In this document: piece by piece, positions 1 through 8,091 of the stretch
Position numbering within the stretch: the first letter of the stretch is position 1
Layout: each line of letters begins with the position of its first letter
Assembly (NCBI GenBank): GCA_964526475.1
Contig: CAZGKF010000041.1
Coordinates: 1-28,253 of the forward strand
Direction of reading: 5' to 3'
Origin: CAYVTV01 sp964526475
Lineage (GTDB): Bacteria; Bacteroidota; Bacteroidia; Bacteroidales; GCA-2748055
Length of the DNA stretch: 28,253 nt
Program-made: the position numbers and the translations under genes
Notes under the pieces: generated by a model
What the model saw: the letters and a program-made list of their open reading frames with translations, nothing else
Databases searched by the model: none
What the model was told of the DNA's origin: nothing

Positions 1-45
1 TTCTTAATGCTTTTTGTGATTATTAATCTGTTGTCATGTTAGCTT

Positions 46-185
46 GCCCATAACGGTCACGTATATGAAACGTTTGGCATTTCGAAGTACATTCCTGTCA
101 AGTTACAAGTACTTTTGATATGAGATGTAACGCTCGATAACCCACTGACTGCCAAATGTTTTATATGCGATGTTACCTGCTGGGC
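46..185 (-). repeat. attC-like imperfect inverted repeat downstream of the lipoprotein gene
   Basis: Two arms of about 35 bases (46-79 and 150-185) are imperfect inverted copies of each other. Read on the minus strand, the outer end of one arm is GCCCAGCAGGTAAC. The other arm begins GCCCATAAC on the plus strand, so they match apart from a short unpaired insertion. The inner ends are a perfect TTTGGCA / TGCCAAA pair, with shared ATAT and AAAC blocks between. A smaller pair (AAGTAC at 85-90, GTACTT at 109-114) sits in the 70-base loop. Long imperfect arms with extrahelical bases, placed just after a single gene, resemble an integron attC site. The canonical RYYYAAC/GTTRRRY core boxes do not match exactly, so the attC reading is inference. 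Confidence 0.5.
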
Positions 186-228
186 GTTTTTTCAAGTCAT
201 TCAACTTTTTTATTTTCGTGTAGATATC

Positions 229-1095
229 TTATTCAACTGCAACATTACTATCTTCAAGCATTAAAGCTCCAACCCAAATATCTTTGCTTTTTTGCCTTAT
301 GTTAAGCATTTCACGGTCTCTTAATCCTTGAAAATGCGAACGTACTTTGTAATTCCCAGTCTCAATTTTATGATAGTCAACAGAGAAAGTATAAGTAACT
401 TTTTCATTTTTAGGAAGTATAGAAAAACTACCCATATCTACATTATAGTAGTCAGGGTTGTTCCCTGTCCATATTCTTATTGCCGGAGAGCCAACAAAGA
501 TAGGATAGCCACTTGTATATGTAAGGAAATCCTGTTCACCCATTTTCATGGGGTCAAGAATAAAGTAATCAACATTATCGTTATTCTTTATCGTTATCTC
601 CCAATTTACAGTAGAGCGATGCTCGCAAAAATGGCTTACTGAAATATGCTGAAACGAACAACTCAATCCCATTCTCAACTTATTTCGACTACTCAACAAA
701 TTTAGTATGCGTTCGTCATTTAGCAAGTTTTCTGGTTCAATTGTACTCCTTATCTCGATAATGTCATTTCCGAGAAATAATCCATCACTAATGTAATAGG
801 GATAATCTGGAATAGTAGATGAAACACTTGATACAATTTTTCCTTTATAAATAGTATCACCATAAATCATTACAGAAAAGTCTGACAAGGATTTTTCGTC
901 CAATTCACTCTTTAAATGAAACAGATGTGAAGAAGCATCGTAAAACAACAAATCGTTTTCCGTTATTACCGTGCCACTTAAAAATTCCAACTTAAATGCA
1001 GAATCCTTAAACTCTATATCAGGGTCTTTTTCACAGGAAGGTAAGAATAGAAAAATGCTTATTCCAATGGCTAAAATGACAATAAAATTTCTCAT
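229..1095 (-). CDS. Predicted lipoprotein of unknown function
   Basis: This 288-residue protein begins with a short charged end, a hydrophobic stretch and a lipobox (LPSC, Cys21) followed by EKD. It should therefore be cut by signal peptidase II and anchored by lipid in the envelope. The acidic residues after the Cys fit Bacteroidota surface export signals, but this is inference. The rest has no motif I recognise. It looks mostly beta-rich, with many aromatic and charged residues (for example TIKNNDNVDYFILDP near 167-181), which could be an immunoglobulin-like fold. The gene stands alone. An attC-like inverted repeat lies about 45 bases after its stop, and a recombinase gene lies upstream on the same strand, so it may be a mobile cassette gene. 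I see no TAnnTTTG box directly upstream. Confidence 0.75.
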   Translation of the reverse strand: MRNFIVILAIGISIFLFLPSCEKDPDIEFKDSAFKLEFLSGTVITENDLLFYDASSHLFHLKSELDEKSLSDFSVMIYGDTIYKGKIVSSVSSTIPDYPYYISDGLFLGNDIIEIRSTIEPENLLNDERILNLLSSRNKLRMGLSCSFQHISVSHFCEHRSTVNWEITIKNNDNVDYFILDPMKMGEQDFLTYTSGYPIFVGSPAIRIWTGNNPDYYNVDMGSFSILPKNEKVTYTFSVDYHKIETGNYKVRSHFQGLRDREMLNIRQKSKDIWVGALMLEDSNVAVE

Positions 1096-1530
1096 GGTAA
1101 ATGTTTTTCGTTAATAGATGTGTTTTTTGCACTAATGGTTGCTTATTCCAGTGGTGATTTTTGTCAATCCCTTTATGTATTTTTTATGATTTTAATTTTC
1201 GTAGTTAAACTCGGTATTGTATCTGATTTTCGCCTTGCAGGTAACTCAATTATATATTGAACAAAGGTCATATTATCCTCTATTTTCCAAATGGATAACC
1301 TTACCAAAGGTTTGGTTTATATTTTTCGTTTTTAGAGATAGATACATTTCAGTTATATTATCCGGGATATTACTTAAATCCATGTCCGGAGGATAAGTAG
1401 CTGTTATATTCCTTTTTACTAATTCTATTCATATCGAATACCTTTAACCCGGGTTTCTTAATATGATAATATCCCTTTCTAAGTGCCAAAATCAATTCAA
1501 GTATGCTAATGTAATAATAAATGTAATATA
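1096..1530. other. 435-base gap between recombinase and lipoprotein genes
   Basis: There is no convincing gene here. The stretch holds a plus-strand sequence GCCTTGCAGGTAAC (1232-1245) that matches the outer end of the attC-like repeat arm at 12 of 14 bases, in inverted orientation to the arm at 172-185. It also holds a small AT-rich hairpin at 1297-1312. A short minus-strand open frame at 1273-1428 has an ATG at 1383 and would encode 36 residues starting MDLSNIPDNITEMYLS. That spacing of Leu, Ile and Pro recalls a leucine-rich-repeat unit, so it could be a gene remnant, but it is too short to call. Confidence 0.4.
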
Positions 1531-2673
1531 TTATTCTAAAAAATCAAATGGACTCTTAATCTTTTGTAAACTACGGGTGGAAACATGCGTATATATCTCT
1601 GTCGTTTTACTGTTCCTGTGTCCCAGTAATTCCTGTATAAAACGTAAATCCGTGCCATTCTCCAACAAGTGTGTTGCATAACTGTGCCGCAACCAATGTA
1701 AACTAACAGGCTTCCTGATTTTTGCCTTCCTGCAGCCATTCTTTAACACTTTAGCTAAACTCGCTTCCGAATATTGAACACCTTTATGTTGGCCTTCAAA
1801 TAACCAAACTGAAGGTCTGTATAGCTTATAGTATTCCCGTAACATGTTTATTACTTTTTCTGAGATAGGTATCACCCTGTCCTTTCTGCCCTTGGCATTC
1901 CGGATTATAAGTAACCCCCTTGGTGAATCAACGTCATCAGGCCTTAAATTTATCAACTCGTTGCGCCTTAACCCACAAGCATATATCAAACTTATCATCG
2001 TACGATGCTTTTGGTTTCTTAAGGATTTTATAATTGACGATACCTCCTGCCTGCTTAACACATTGGGTAACTTATGCTCCCTCCGCGGACGCTCAATTAA
2101 TTCAACCTGAAATTTTTTATTCCGAATCCTGGAAAAATATAACTTAATGGCACTGATCACCTGATTCTGGTATGATCTGCTGTATCCATTCTTCATTATA
2201 TACATTGTGTTGAATCGTAATAAATCATTGTTGTTTGTTTCCTCTATGGGCTTATTTACCCATTGGAGAAATATCCTGAGTGATTCAGTATATGTTTTTA
2301 TGGTGTTTTCACTATACCTCAATTGAATAAGGTATTCTCTAAAATTTTGTGTTATGGGAGCTGATTCATTATTGCTTGAATTATTGGAAAACCCATCGGT
2401 AACATCTGATCTTTCATCTAATGAAGAAGATCTGCAGATATCTGCAAAACCACTGAATATCTTTTCTATCTTATCCAGCTTCTCAGGACTGTAGCTTATA
2501 TACCACATTTGAAGCTCTCTGCTCCATCGGGCACCATTAAGAAGTTTTATTCTGCTTATTAATTCATTATCGTATCTGAATTTCAGAAATATGCAGCTTT
2601 CACCCTTGTGTTCTGAACAACTTATAATAACCTTTTTCATATTAGTATTGTTTGAATTCATTAATTTATACAA
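1531..2673 (-). CDS. XerD-like tyrosine recombinase/integrase
   Basis: This 380-residue enzyme should cut and rejoin DNA through a phosphotyrosine link. Residues about 14-80 form an extra N-terminal domain seen in Bacteroidota XerD-like integrases (KFRYDNELISRIK, then GARWSRELQMWYI). Residues about 105-190 are the SAM-like core-binding domain (SENTIKTYTESLRIFLQWV), and about 200-375 the catalytic domain. The catalytic set looks complete: Arg236 (CGLRRNEL), Lys261 (KGRKDR), His326 and Arg329 (HWLRH), His352 (LLGH) and Tyr361 (IYTHVS). I do not see the extra alpha-helical insertion that defines integron IntI between the second Arg-box region and HxLRH, so it is not a canonical IntI. A later start at Met12 (2640) is possible. 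It lies upstream of, and on the same strand as, a lone lipoprotein gene with an attC-like repeat. An attachment or cassette recombination role is plausible but unproven. Confidence 0.9.
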   Translation of the reverse strand: MYKLMNSNNTNMKKVIISCSEHKGESCIFLKFRYDNELISRIKLLNGARWSRELQMWYISYSPEKLDKIEKIFSGFADICRSSSLDERSDVTDGFSNNSSNNESAPITQNFREYLIQLRYSENTIKTYTESLRIFLQWVNKPIEETNNNDLLRFNTMYIMKNGYSRSYQNQVISAIKLYFSRIRNKKFQVELIERPRREHKLPNVLSRQEVSSIIKSLRNQKHRTMISLIYACGLRRNELINLRPDDVDSPRGLLIIRNAKGRKDRVIPISEKVINMLREYYKLYRPSVWLFEGQHKGVQYSEASLAKVLKNGCRKAKIRKPVSLHWLRHSYATHLLENGTDLRFIQELLGHRNSKTTEIYTHVSTRSLQKIKSPFDFLE

Positions 2674-2739
2674 TAACTTAATGGCAAAAAAGCCTTAAAA
2701 CCAGCCCTTCTATATTTTTATTACACCAACCAGAGTTTT

Positions 2740-2766
2740 TTGAAACAGGAAATAACACTACCTTTG
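2740..2766 (+). promoter_or_regulatory. Bacteroidota-type promoter for typA
   Basis: TACCTTTG at 2759-2766 fits the Bacteroidota -7 box TAnnTTTG. A TTG at the end of a T-run (2740-2742) sits 16 bases before it as a -33 element. The start codon is 30 bases further on, with a purine-rich AGGGGAG at about 2782 as a possible ribosome binding site. Confidence 0.55.
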
Positions 2767-2795
2767 CACGATTTAAATTTCAGGGGAGTATTTAA

Positions 2796-4601
2796 ATGGA
2801 TAATATCAGAAATATAGCAATTATTGCTCATGTAGATCATGGTAAAACTACCCTCGTTGACAGAATCCTTTACCAGGTTAAACTGTTCCGGGATAACCAG
2901 GAGGTAAGAGATCTTATACTCGATTCTACCGACCTCGAAAGGGAAAGAGGTATTACTATACTTTCTAAAAATGTATCTGTACGCTATAAAGATGTGAAAA
3001 TAAATATCATCGATACCCCAGGTCACTCCGACTTCGGAGGAGAAGTGGAAAGGGTACTGAATATGGCCGATGCAGTACTCCTGCTTGTTGATGCTTTTGA
3101 AGGACCTATGCCCCAGACTCGTTTTGTTCTGCAAAAAGCCCTGGAACTGAACCTGAAACCAATAGTGGTTATCAATAAAGTAGATAAGCCTAACTGCCAT
3201 CCCGACGATGTGCTCGATGAAGTGTATGAACTTATGTTTAGCCTCGAAGCTACCGAGGAGCAACTCGAATTCCCTACAGTATTTGGCTCATCAAAAGATG
3301 GATGGATGTCTGACGACTGGAAAAAACCTGTCCAGGATATCAGCTTCCTCCTCGATACTATCCTCAGTTACGTCAAGCCGCCTGAATCATTATCCGGAAC
3401 CCTCCAGATGCAGGTGAGTTCCATCGACTATTCATCATACCTGGGAAGAATTGCAGTAGGAAGGATCAGGCGCGGGGAAATTAAAGCAGGTATGCAGGTA
3501 TCTGTGGTAAAAGCAAATGGAACTATCCTTAAAGCCCAGGTAAAAGAACTCTACCTGTTCGAAGGCCTCTCAAAAGAAAAAGTAAAATATGAGGTGCCTG
3601 CCGGGGAAATATGTGCTGTGCTTGGTATCGAAAATATCGATATCGGCGATACAATTGCAGATTTCACGAACCCCGAAGGACTCAGTGTCATCAGTATCGA
3701 CGAACCCACCATGAGCATGCTTTTTACTATTAATAACTCCCCGTTCTTTGGAAAAGAGGGCATATATGTAACTTCCCGGCATTTGCGTGAACGACTCTTC
3801 CTTGAAACCGAAAAGAATCTGGCCCTGAAGGTCGAAGAAACGGAATCCCCCGAGAAACTTCTGGTGTACGGCAGAGGAATTCTTCACCTGTCAATCCTCG
3901 TGGAAACAATGCGAAGGGAAGGATATGAATTCCAGCTCGGGCAACCAAAGGTTATTCTTAAAGAATTAGAAAATAAAATATTTGAACCGGTTGAAACACT
4001 TACTGTACTTGTGCCTGAAGAACATTCAGGAAAAGTTATCGAAATTGTTACACGCCGGAAAGGAGATATTGTTTCTATCCAGCACCGGAATGACCGCATA
4101 ATCCTGGAATTTACGATTCCAACACGTGGCCTTATCGGCCTTACTAATGCCGTACTTACTCTGACAGAAGGAGAAGCAATTATGAACCACCGTTTTAAAG
4201 CCTATGAGCCATGGAAAGGAGAAATCATTAACCGCCGTAACGGAGCACTCATAGCAATGGAAACAGGGACTGCCATCGCATATTCCATTGATAAACTTCA
4301 GGACAGGGGAAGGTTCTTTATAGAACCAAACGATCCAATATATGCCGGTCAGGTTATAGGGGAAAATACCCGTAACGACGACCTTGTCATTAATGTGATA
4401 AAAACAAAGAAACTAACTAATATCAGAGCCTCCGGTTCTGATGATAAAGCTTCCATAACTCCTGCAACCAAGTTTTCGCTCGAAGAAGCCATGGAATATA
4501 TTAGTGATAATGAATATGTGGAGGTAACACCAAAATCTATCAGACTAAGGAAAATATTCCTTGATGAAAACGAAAGAAAACGTAAAAGTAAAAACAATTG
4601 A
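2796..4601 (+). CDS. typA: Translational GTPase TypA/BipA
   Basis: This 601-residue protein is a ribosome-binding GTPase of the EF-G family involved in 50S assembly and stress or cold adaptation. The G domain is at the N terminus: G1 AHVDHGKTT (11-19), switch II DTPGH (73-77) and G4 NKVD (127-130). The switch I region reads ERERGITIL at about 48-56. A beta-barrel domain II follows (about 200-290), then EF-G domain III and V-like parts and the TypA-specific C-terminal domain (TRGLIGLTNAVLTLTEGEAIMNH is split around 440-465). The length is typical of the family (about 600). The gene is monocistronic by layout: its own promoter lies upstream, a possible terminator downstream, and 151 bases separate it from moxR. 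The ATG is supported by AGGGGAG eight bases upstream. Nothing looks broken. Confidence 0.97.
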   Translation: MDNIRNIAIIAHVDHGKTTLVDRILYQVKLFRDNQEVRDLILDSTDLERERGITILSKNVSVRYKDVKINIIDTPGHSDFGGEVERVLNMADAVLLLVDAFEGPMPQTRFVLQKALELNLKPIVVINKVDKPNCHPDDVLDEVYELMFSLEATEEQLEFPTVFGSSKDGWMSDDWKKPVQDISFLLDTILSYVKPPESLSGTLQMQVSSIDYSSYLGRIAVGRIRRGEIKAGMQVSVVKANGTILKAQVKELYLFEGLSKEKVKYEVPAGEICAVLGIENIDIGDTIADFTNPEGLSVISIDEPTMSMLFTINNSPFFGKEGIYVTSRHLRERLFLETEKNLALKVEETESPEKLLVYGRGILHLSILVETMRREGYEFQLGQPKVILKELENKIFEPVETLTVLVPEEHSGKVIEIVTRRKGDIVSIQHRNDRIILEFTIPTRGLIGLTNAVLTLTEGEAIMNHRFKAYEPWKGEIINRRNGALIAMETGTAIAYSIDKLQDRGRFFIEPNDPIYAGQVIGENTRNDDLVINVIKTKKLTNIRASGSDDKASITPATKFSLEEAMEYISDNEYVEVTPKSIRLRKIFLDENERKRKSKNN

Positions 4602-4656
4602 GTGCAAACGGAAACCTTACTTCTATGCATCTCAATACCATAAATTTAAAAGATAT

Positions 4657-4691
4657 TGTTAAGTGTTTCCTTTTTACTCTTAACATTTTTT
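4657..4691 (+). terminator. Possible rho-independent terminator after typA
   Basis: TGTTAAG (4657-4663) can pair with CTTAACA (4679-4685), and a T-run follows directly. The stem is AT-rich and the loop is 15 bases, so the hairpin is weak. Its place between typA and moxR supports the call. Confidence 0.35.
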
Positions 4692-4752
4692 AACAGCTGT
4701 TTCCTGAAATAATTCACTATTTTCGGGAGTTGAATTAAAAAATTATGTGAAC

Positions 4753-5748
4753 ATGACCAACAACGTAAACATCAAGGAACTTAACGAAAAAATCAAAACG
4801 AAAAGCGAATTCGTCGATCTCATTAACCTGCAGATGCAAAAAGTAATTGTAGGCCAGAAACACCTTCTCGACTCCCTTCTGATCGGACTGCTTACTGACG
4901 GACATATTCTGCTTGAAGGTGTCCCTGGTCTTGCTAAGACTTTGGCTGTCAGTACACTGGCTGAAACAATACATGCGAAGTTCAGCCGAATCCAGTTTAC
5001 CCCCGATCTTCTTCCTGCCGATCTGGTGGGCACAATGATCTATAGCCAGAAAAAGGAAGAATTCATTGTTAAAAAGGGTCCTGTGTTTGCTAATTTTATT
5101 CTGGCCGACGAAATAAACCGCTCTCCGGCAAAAGTGCAGAGCGCCCTGCTTGAAGCCATGCAGGAAAAACAGGTTACAATTGGCAATGAATCATACAAGC
5201 TTGAACAGCCATTTCTGGTTATGGCTACCCAAAATCCCATAGAGCAGGAAGGAACATACCCGCTTCCTGAAGCTCAGGTTGACAGATTTATGCTTAAGGT
5301 CGTTATCAGCTACCCCCTGAGAGAAGAAGAACGTGCCATCCTTAGAGAAAATCTTCTCGACGTATTCCCCAAAGTGGACAGGATACTTGAACCATCAGAT
5401 ATTCTTAATGCAAGAGATATAGTGCGCCAGGTATATATGGATGAAAAAATCGAAAACTATATCCTCGATATCGTCTTCGCTACCAGAGATCCGGAAAAAG
5501 TGGGACTTAAAACCCTTGTCCCAATGATACAATACGGGGCATCACCCAGAGCAAGCATAAACCTGGCCAAAGCTTCCAAAGCTTTTGCCTTCATTAACCG
5601 CCGTGGTTATGTAATTCCTGAAGACATAAGAGCTGTGTGCCATGATGTATTGCGGCACCGTATAGGCCTGAGTTATGAAGCCGAAGCCCAAAATGTAAAT
5701 ACAAGCGATATTACTAATGAGATACTGAATCAGGTGGAAGTACCCTAA
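4753..5748 (+). CDS. moxR: MoxR-family AAA+ ATPase, first gene of the bat operon
   Basis: This AAA+ ATPase of about 331 residues is of the MoxR type and works as a chaperone-like partner of VWA-domain proteins. The Walker A motif is GVPGLAKT (56-63) and Walker B is FILADEINR with Asp119-Glu120. A sensor-1 region reads MATQNPIEQEGTYPLPEAQ, and an AAA lid domain occupies the C-terminal third (ASPRASINLAKASKAFA). The length is normal. I chose the ATG at 4753; an in-frame GTG two codons earlier (4747) is also open. It opens a plus-strand run that ends at batE, with only 11 bases to the next gene, so it should energise assembly or remodelling of the Bat VWA complex. A near-match to the -7 box (TATTTTCG at 4718-4725) may be its promoter. 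Confidence 0.95.
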   Translation: MTNNVNIKELNEKIKTKSEFVDLINLQMQKVIVGQKHLLDSLLIGLLTDGHILLEGVPGLAKTLAVSTLAETIHAKFSRIQFTPDLLPADLVGTMIYSQKKEEFIVKKGPVFANFILADEINRSPAKVQSALLEAMQEKQVTIGNESYKLEQPFLVMATQNPIEQEGTYPLPEAQVDRFMLKVVISYPLREEERAILRENLLDVFPKVDRILEPSDILNARDIVRQVYMDEKIENYILDIVFATRDPEKVGLKTLVPMIQYGASPRASINLAKASKAFAFINRRGYVIPEDIRAVCHDVLRHRIGLSYEAEAQNVNTSDITNEILNQVEVP

Positions 5749-5759
5749 CTGACTTTAAT

Positions 5760-6245
5760 ATGAACATACCGATTTTCTTTACCAGTCTTTTCCTTATCGC
5801 CTCGCAATATATCTGCGGGCAAAATCTTATAGGTTACAGCAAAGAAAAGGTACGTGGAATAATGAAAAACGAAATGAAAGGATTTGCTGTCGATAACTCA
5901 GCAGTAAATCCCGTATATAATTACCTGAAATTTATTAATTCGGCAGGGACAAAAACCCTTATAGTATTCTTCGATGAAAAAAATATCTCGAAAAATGTAA
6001 GACTGGTAAGCGATTATTCAGAATTGAATTTCCTGATTAAAGATTATGATGCCTTATATAAAAAAACAGGAGAGAAATGCTGGGAATATAATATCAACAA
6101 TGAAACCTATACAATTACCCTTGAAGAAAAGGAATGGTATTTTCTGGTATATATAGAAAAAAAAACAGGAGAAACAGAGATTAAATGTAACCAGGAAAAA
6201 ACAAAAAGACAAAAAAAACGGTGGCTGTGGAAACTTCTGAATTAA
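5760..6245 (+). CDS. Small secreted or periplasmic protein of the bat operon, function unknown
   Basis: This 161-residue protein has an N-terminal hydrophobic stretch (about 5-18) ending near CGQ, which reads as a secretion signal. The mature part has no motif I recognise. It is rich in aromatic and charged residues and ends in a very basic tail (KTKRQKKRWLWK). It sits between moxR (11 bases upstream) and the DUF58 gene, whose GTG start lies inside its last 25 bases in another frame. That overlap points to translational coupling. The position suggests an envelope accessory factor of the MoxR/Bat complex, but that is inference from context only. Confidence 0.75.
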   Translation: MNIPIFFTSLFLIASQYICGQNLIGYSKEKVRGIMKNEMKGFAVDNSAVNPVYNYLKFINSAGTKTLIVFFDEKNISKNVRLVSDYSELNFLIKDYDALYKKTGEKCWEYNINNETYTITLEEKEWYFLVYIEKKTGETEIKCNQEKTKRQKKRWLWKLLN

Positions 6246-7093
6246 TAAAGAAAGTCAGGAAAATAGAAATTAAAACCCGCGGACTGTCAAGGCATGTGTT
6301 TGCAGGTCAGTATCATAGTGCGTTCAAGGGTAGGGGAGTGGCTTTTTCGGAAGTTAGGGAATACCAGTATGGTGACGATATACGTAATATTGACTGGAAT
6401 GTAACCGCCAGGTTCGACCATCCATATATAAAAATATTTGAAGAAGAAAGAGAACTCACGGTAATTCTTCTGGTTGATGTCAGCGGTTCAGGTTCTTTTG
6501 GAAGCAATACACAACTGAAAAAGGAACTTATAACCGAAGTGGCTGCTGTACTGGCTTTTTCTGCAATTCAAAATAACGATAAAATTGGAGTGATCTTTTT
6601 TTCCGATCAGGTGGAGAAATTTATCCCCCCAAAAAAAGGACGAAGCCATATTCTTCATATAATAAGGGAATTGATCAATTTTGTTCCTGTAAGCCGGAAA
6701 ACAGGTCTTACTGAGCCTCTCAAATTTCTTACAAATGTCATAAAAAAAAGAGCTACTGCATTTCTGATATCTGATTTTTTGTGCGAAAGCTTTGAGGATG
6801 TTCTAAAAATTGCAGCAAGAAAACATGATATCGTTGGAATTCATATTTCTGACCCGCGTGATTTTTCCATCCCTGATATCGGCCTTGTCAGATTCTCCGA
6901 CCCGGAAACTGGTGAAGATCGCTGGATCGATACTGCATCTTCAACTGTAAGGCATAATTATCGCGTTTTCAGGGAGAAACAAATGAATATAACTAAGAAA
7001 ACCCTTTCCCGGTGTGGAGTGGATCATGTTTCTATGGTTACAGGAGAAGATTATGTGAAACCCTTAATGAACCTGTTTAAAACACGCGCATAA
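6221..7093 (+). CDS. DUF58 domain protein (VWA-like partner of MoxR)
   Basis: This 290-residue protein carries the DUF58 signature GDDIRNIDWNVTAR (about 51-64) followed by a VWA-like fold. The MIDAS loop DVSGS is intact (Asp86, Ser88, Ser90), so metal-dependent partner binding is possible. No signal peptide or membrane segment is visible; it is probably cytoplasmic or peripheral to the membrane. In this family the protein pairs with MoxR AAA+ ATPases. The start is a GTG at 6221, giving the usual family beginning (ELIKKVRKIEIKTRGLSRH); a second GTG follows at 6227 and no in-frame ATG lies near. It overlaps the upstream gene by 25 bases and precedes the next gene by 14, so it is within the operon. 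Confidence 0.92.
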   Translation: MAVETSELIKKVRKIEIKTRGLSRHVFAGQYHSAFKGRGVAFSEVREYQYGDDIRNIDWNVTARFDHPYIKIFEEERELTVILLVDVSGSGSFGSNTQLKKELITEVAAVLAFSAIQNNDKIGVIFFSDQVEKFIPPKKGRSHILHIIRELINFVPVSRKTGLTEPLKFLTNVIKKRATAFLISDFLCESFEDVLKIAARKHDIVGIHISDPRDFSIPDIGLVRFSDPETGEDRWIDTASSTVRHNYRVFREKQMNITKKTLSRCGVDHVSMVTGEDYVKPLMNLFKTRA

Positions 7094-7107
7094 TTGCTTA
7101 ATATATA

Positions 7108-8091
7108 ATGAGTAAAATAGTATCTTATATTGTTATCATTTTTACTTTGCTGCTATCCTGCAATATCTATTCCCAGGTCGCCGAAATATCAGTAAGAGTG
7201 GAGAAAGATTCATTGATGATAGGAGAACAAACAAAACTTAAAGTTCAGGTTATTAAAGATAAACAGGCTAATGTGGTATTACCTGTTTTTTCAGATACAC
7301 TTGTGAAAAATATTGAAATACTTTCCTGTGGCGAAATCGATACAATAAGAAAGGGGAAGGAAGAAACGATTTTTCAATATTATACTATATCAAGTTTTGA
7401 TACAGCTTATTACAATATTCCATCTTTCCCTTTTCCTGTTTCATTTGGGGAAATCCGCGATACTTTGTTTTCTTCTCCATTTCAAATTAATGTATCGGTT
7501 CCGGAAGTGGATCTAAGCACAGAATACAGGGATATTAAGGCTCCCGTAAATACTCCTTTAAATATGAGGGAAATGTTACCCTATATTATTGCAGGCCTCG
7601 TTTCATTATTTATCCTCACTTTTTTGTACCGTTTTATAAGAAAGATGCGGCAAAAACAGAAACCGGTGTTTTTAGAAGAAAATACCATTCCTCCCTTTAT
7701 TGTTGCGCTGAGGAAATTGAAAGAAATGGTGGAAGAAGAAGCCTGGGAAAAAGAAAATATCAAGGAATTTTATACAAGACTCTCTGAAATCGTCAGAATA
7801 TATCTCGAAGCACAGTTTAAAGTTAATGCGCTTGAATCAACAACAAGAGAAATCTTGCTTTCTTTTGAAACTGCTTTTGGCAAAAATTCAGAGATAAGAA
7901 ATAAACTGGAAAATCTTTTGCAACTTTCTGATCTTGTGAAATTTGCAAAAGAAGCACCGCTGCCCTCTGAGAATAAAAGTAATCTGGATAAAGCAATAGA
8001 GTTTGTTGAACTTACCAAGCCTGCTGTTACAGAAAGCGTTGAAAAAAAACTTGACAATAAAAAAGAAATAGTGCAGGAGAAAGAAAAATGA
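7108..8091 (+). CDS. Membrane-anchored BatD/DUF4381-like protein
   Basis: This 327-residue protein has an N-terminal signal peptide (hydrophobic about 5-20, ending near YSQ). A beta-rich extracytoplasmic domain follows at about 24-145 (ISVRVEKDSLMIGEQTKLKV resembles the N-terminal domain of BatD). One membrane helix lies at about 154-173, followed by basic residues, and then an alpha-helical cytoplasmic tail. The tail contains EFYTRLSEIVRIYLEAQF, also typical of DUF4381 proteins and the C-terminal region of BatD. Its stop overlaps the batA start by four bases (ATGA), which suggests coupled translation. It is probably a structural partner of the Bat VWA proteins. The family name is less certain than the topology. 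Confidence 0.8.
   Translation: MSKIVSYIVIIFTLLLSCNIYSQVAEISVRVEKDSLMIGEQTKLKVQVIKDKQANVVLPVFSDTLVKNIEILSCGEIDTIRKGKEETIFQYYTISSFDTAYYNIPSFPFPVSFGEIRDTLFSSPFQINVSVPEVDLSTEYRDIKAPVNTPLNMREMLPYIIAGLVSLFILTFLYRFIRKMRQKQKPVFLEENTIPPFIVALRKLKEMVEEEAWEKENIKEFYTRLSEIVRIYLEAQFKVNALESTTREILLSFETAFGKNSEIRNKLENLLQLSDLVKFAKEAPLPSENKSNLDKAIEFVELTKPAVTESVEKKLDNKKEIVQEKEK

Noticed and set aside
1297..1312. Hairpin AACCTT-ACCA-AAGGTT as a terminator
   Set aside because: No plus-strand gene ends nearby and no clean T-run follows at once; on the minus strand it is over 200 bases from the recombinase stop.
1463..1681. 72-codon plus-strand open frame
   Set aside because: It overlaps the 3' end of the recombinase on the other strand and shows no protein-like motif or start signal.
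1531..2673. Recombinase as a classical integron integrase (IntI)
   Set aside because: The IntI-specific insertion before the HxLRH block is not visible, and the gene is co-directional with the putative cassette.
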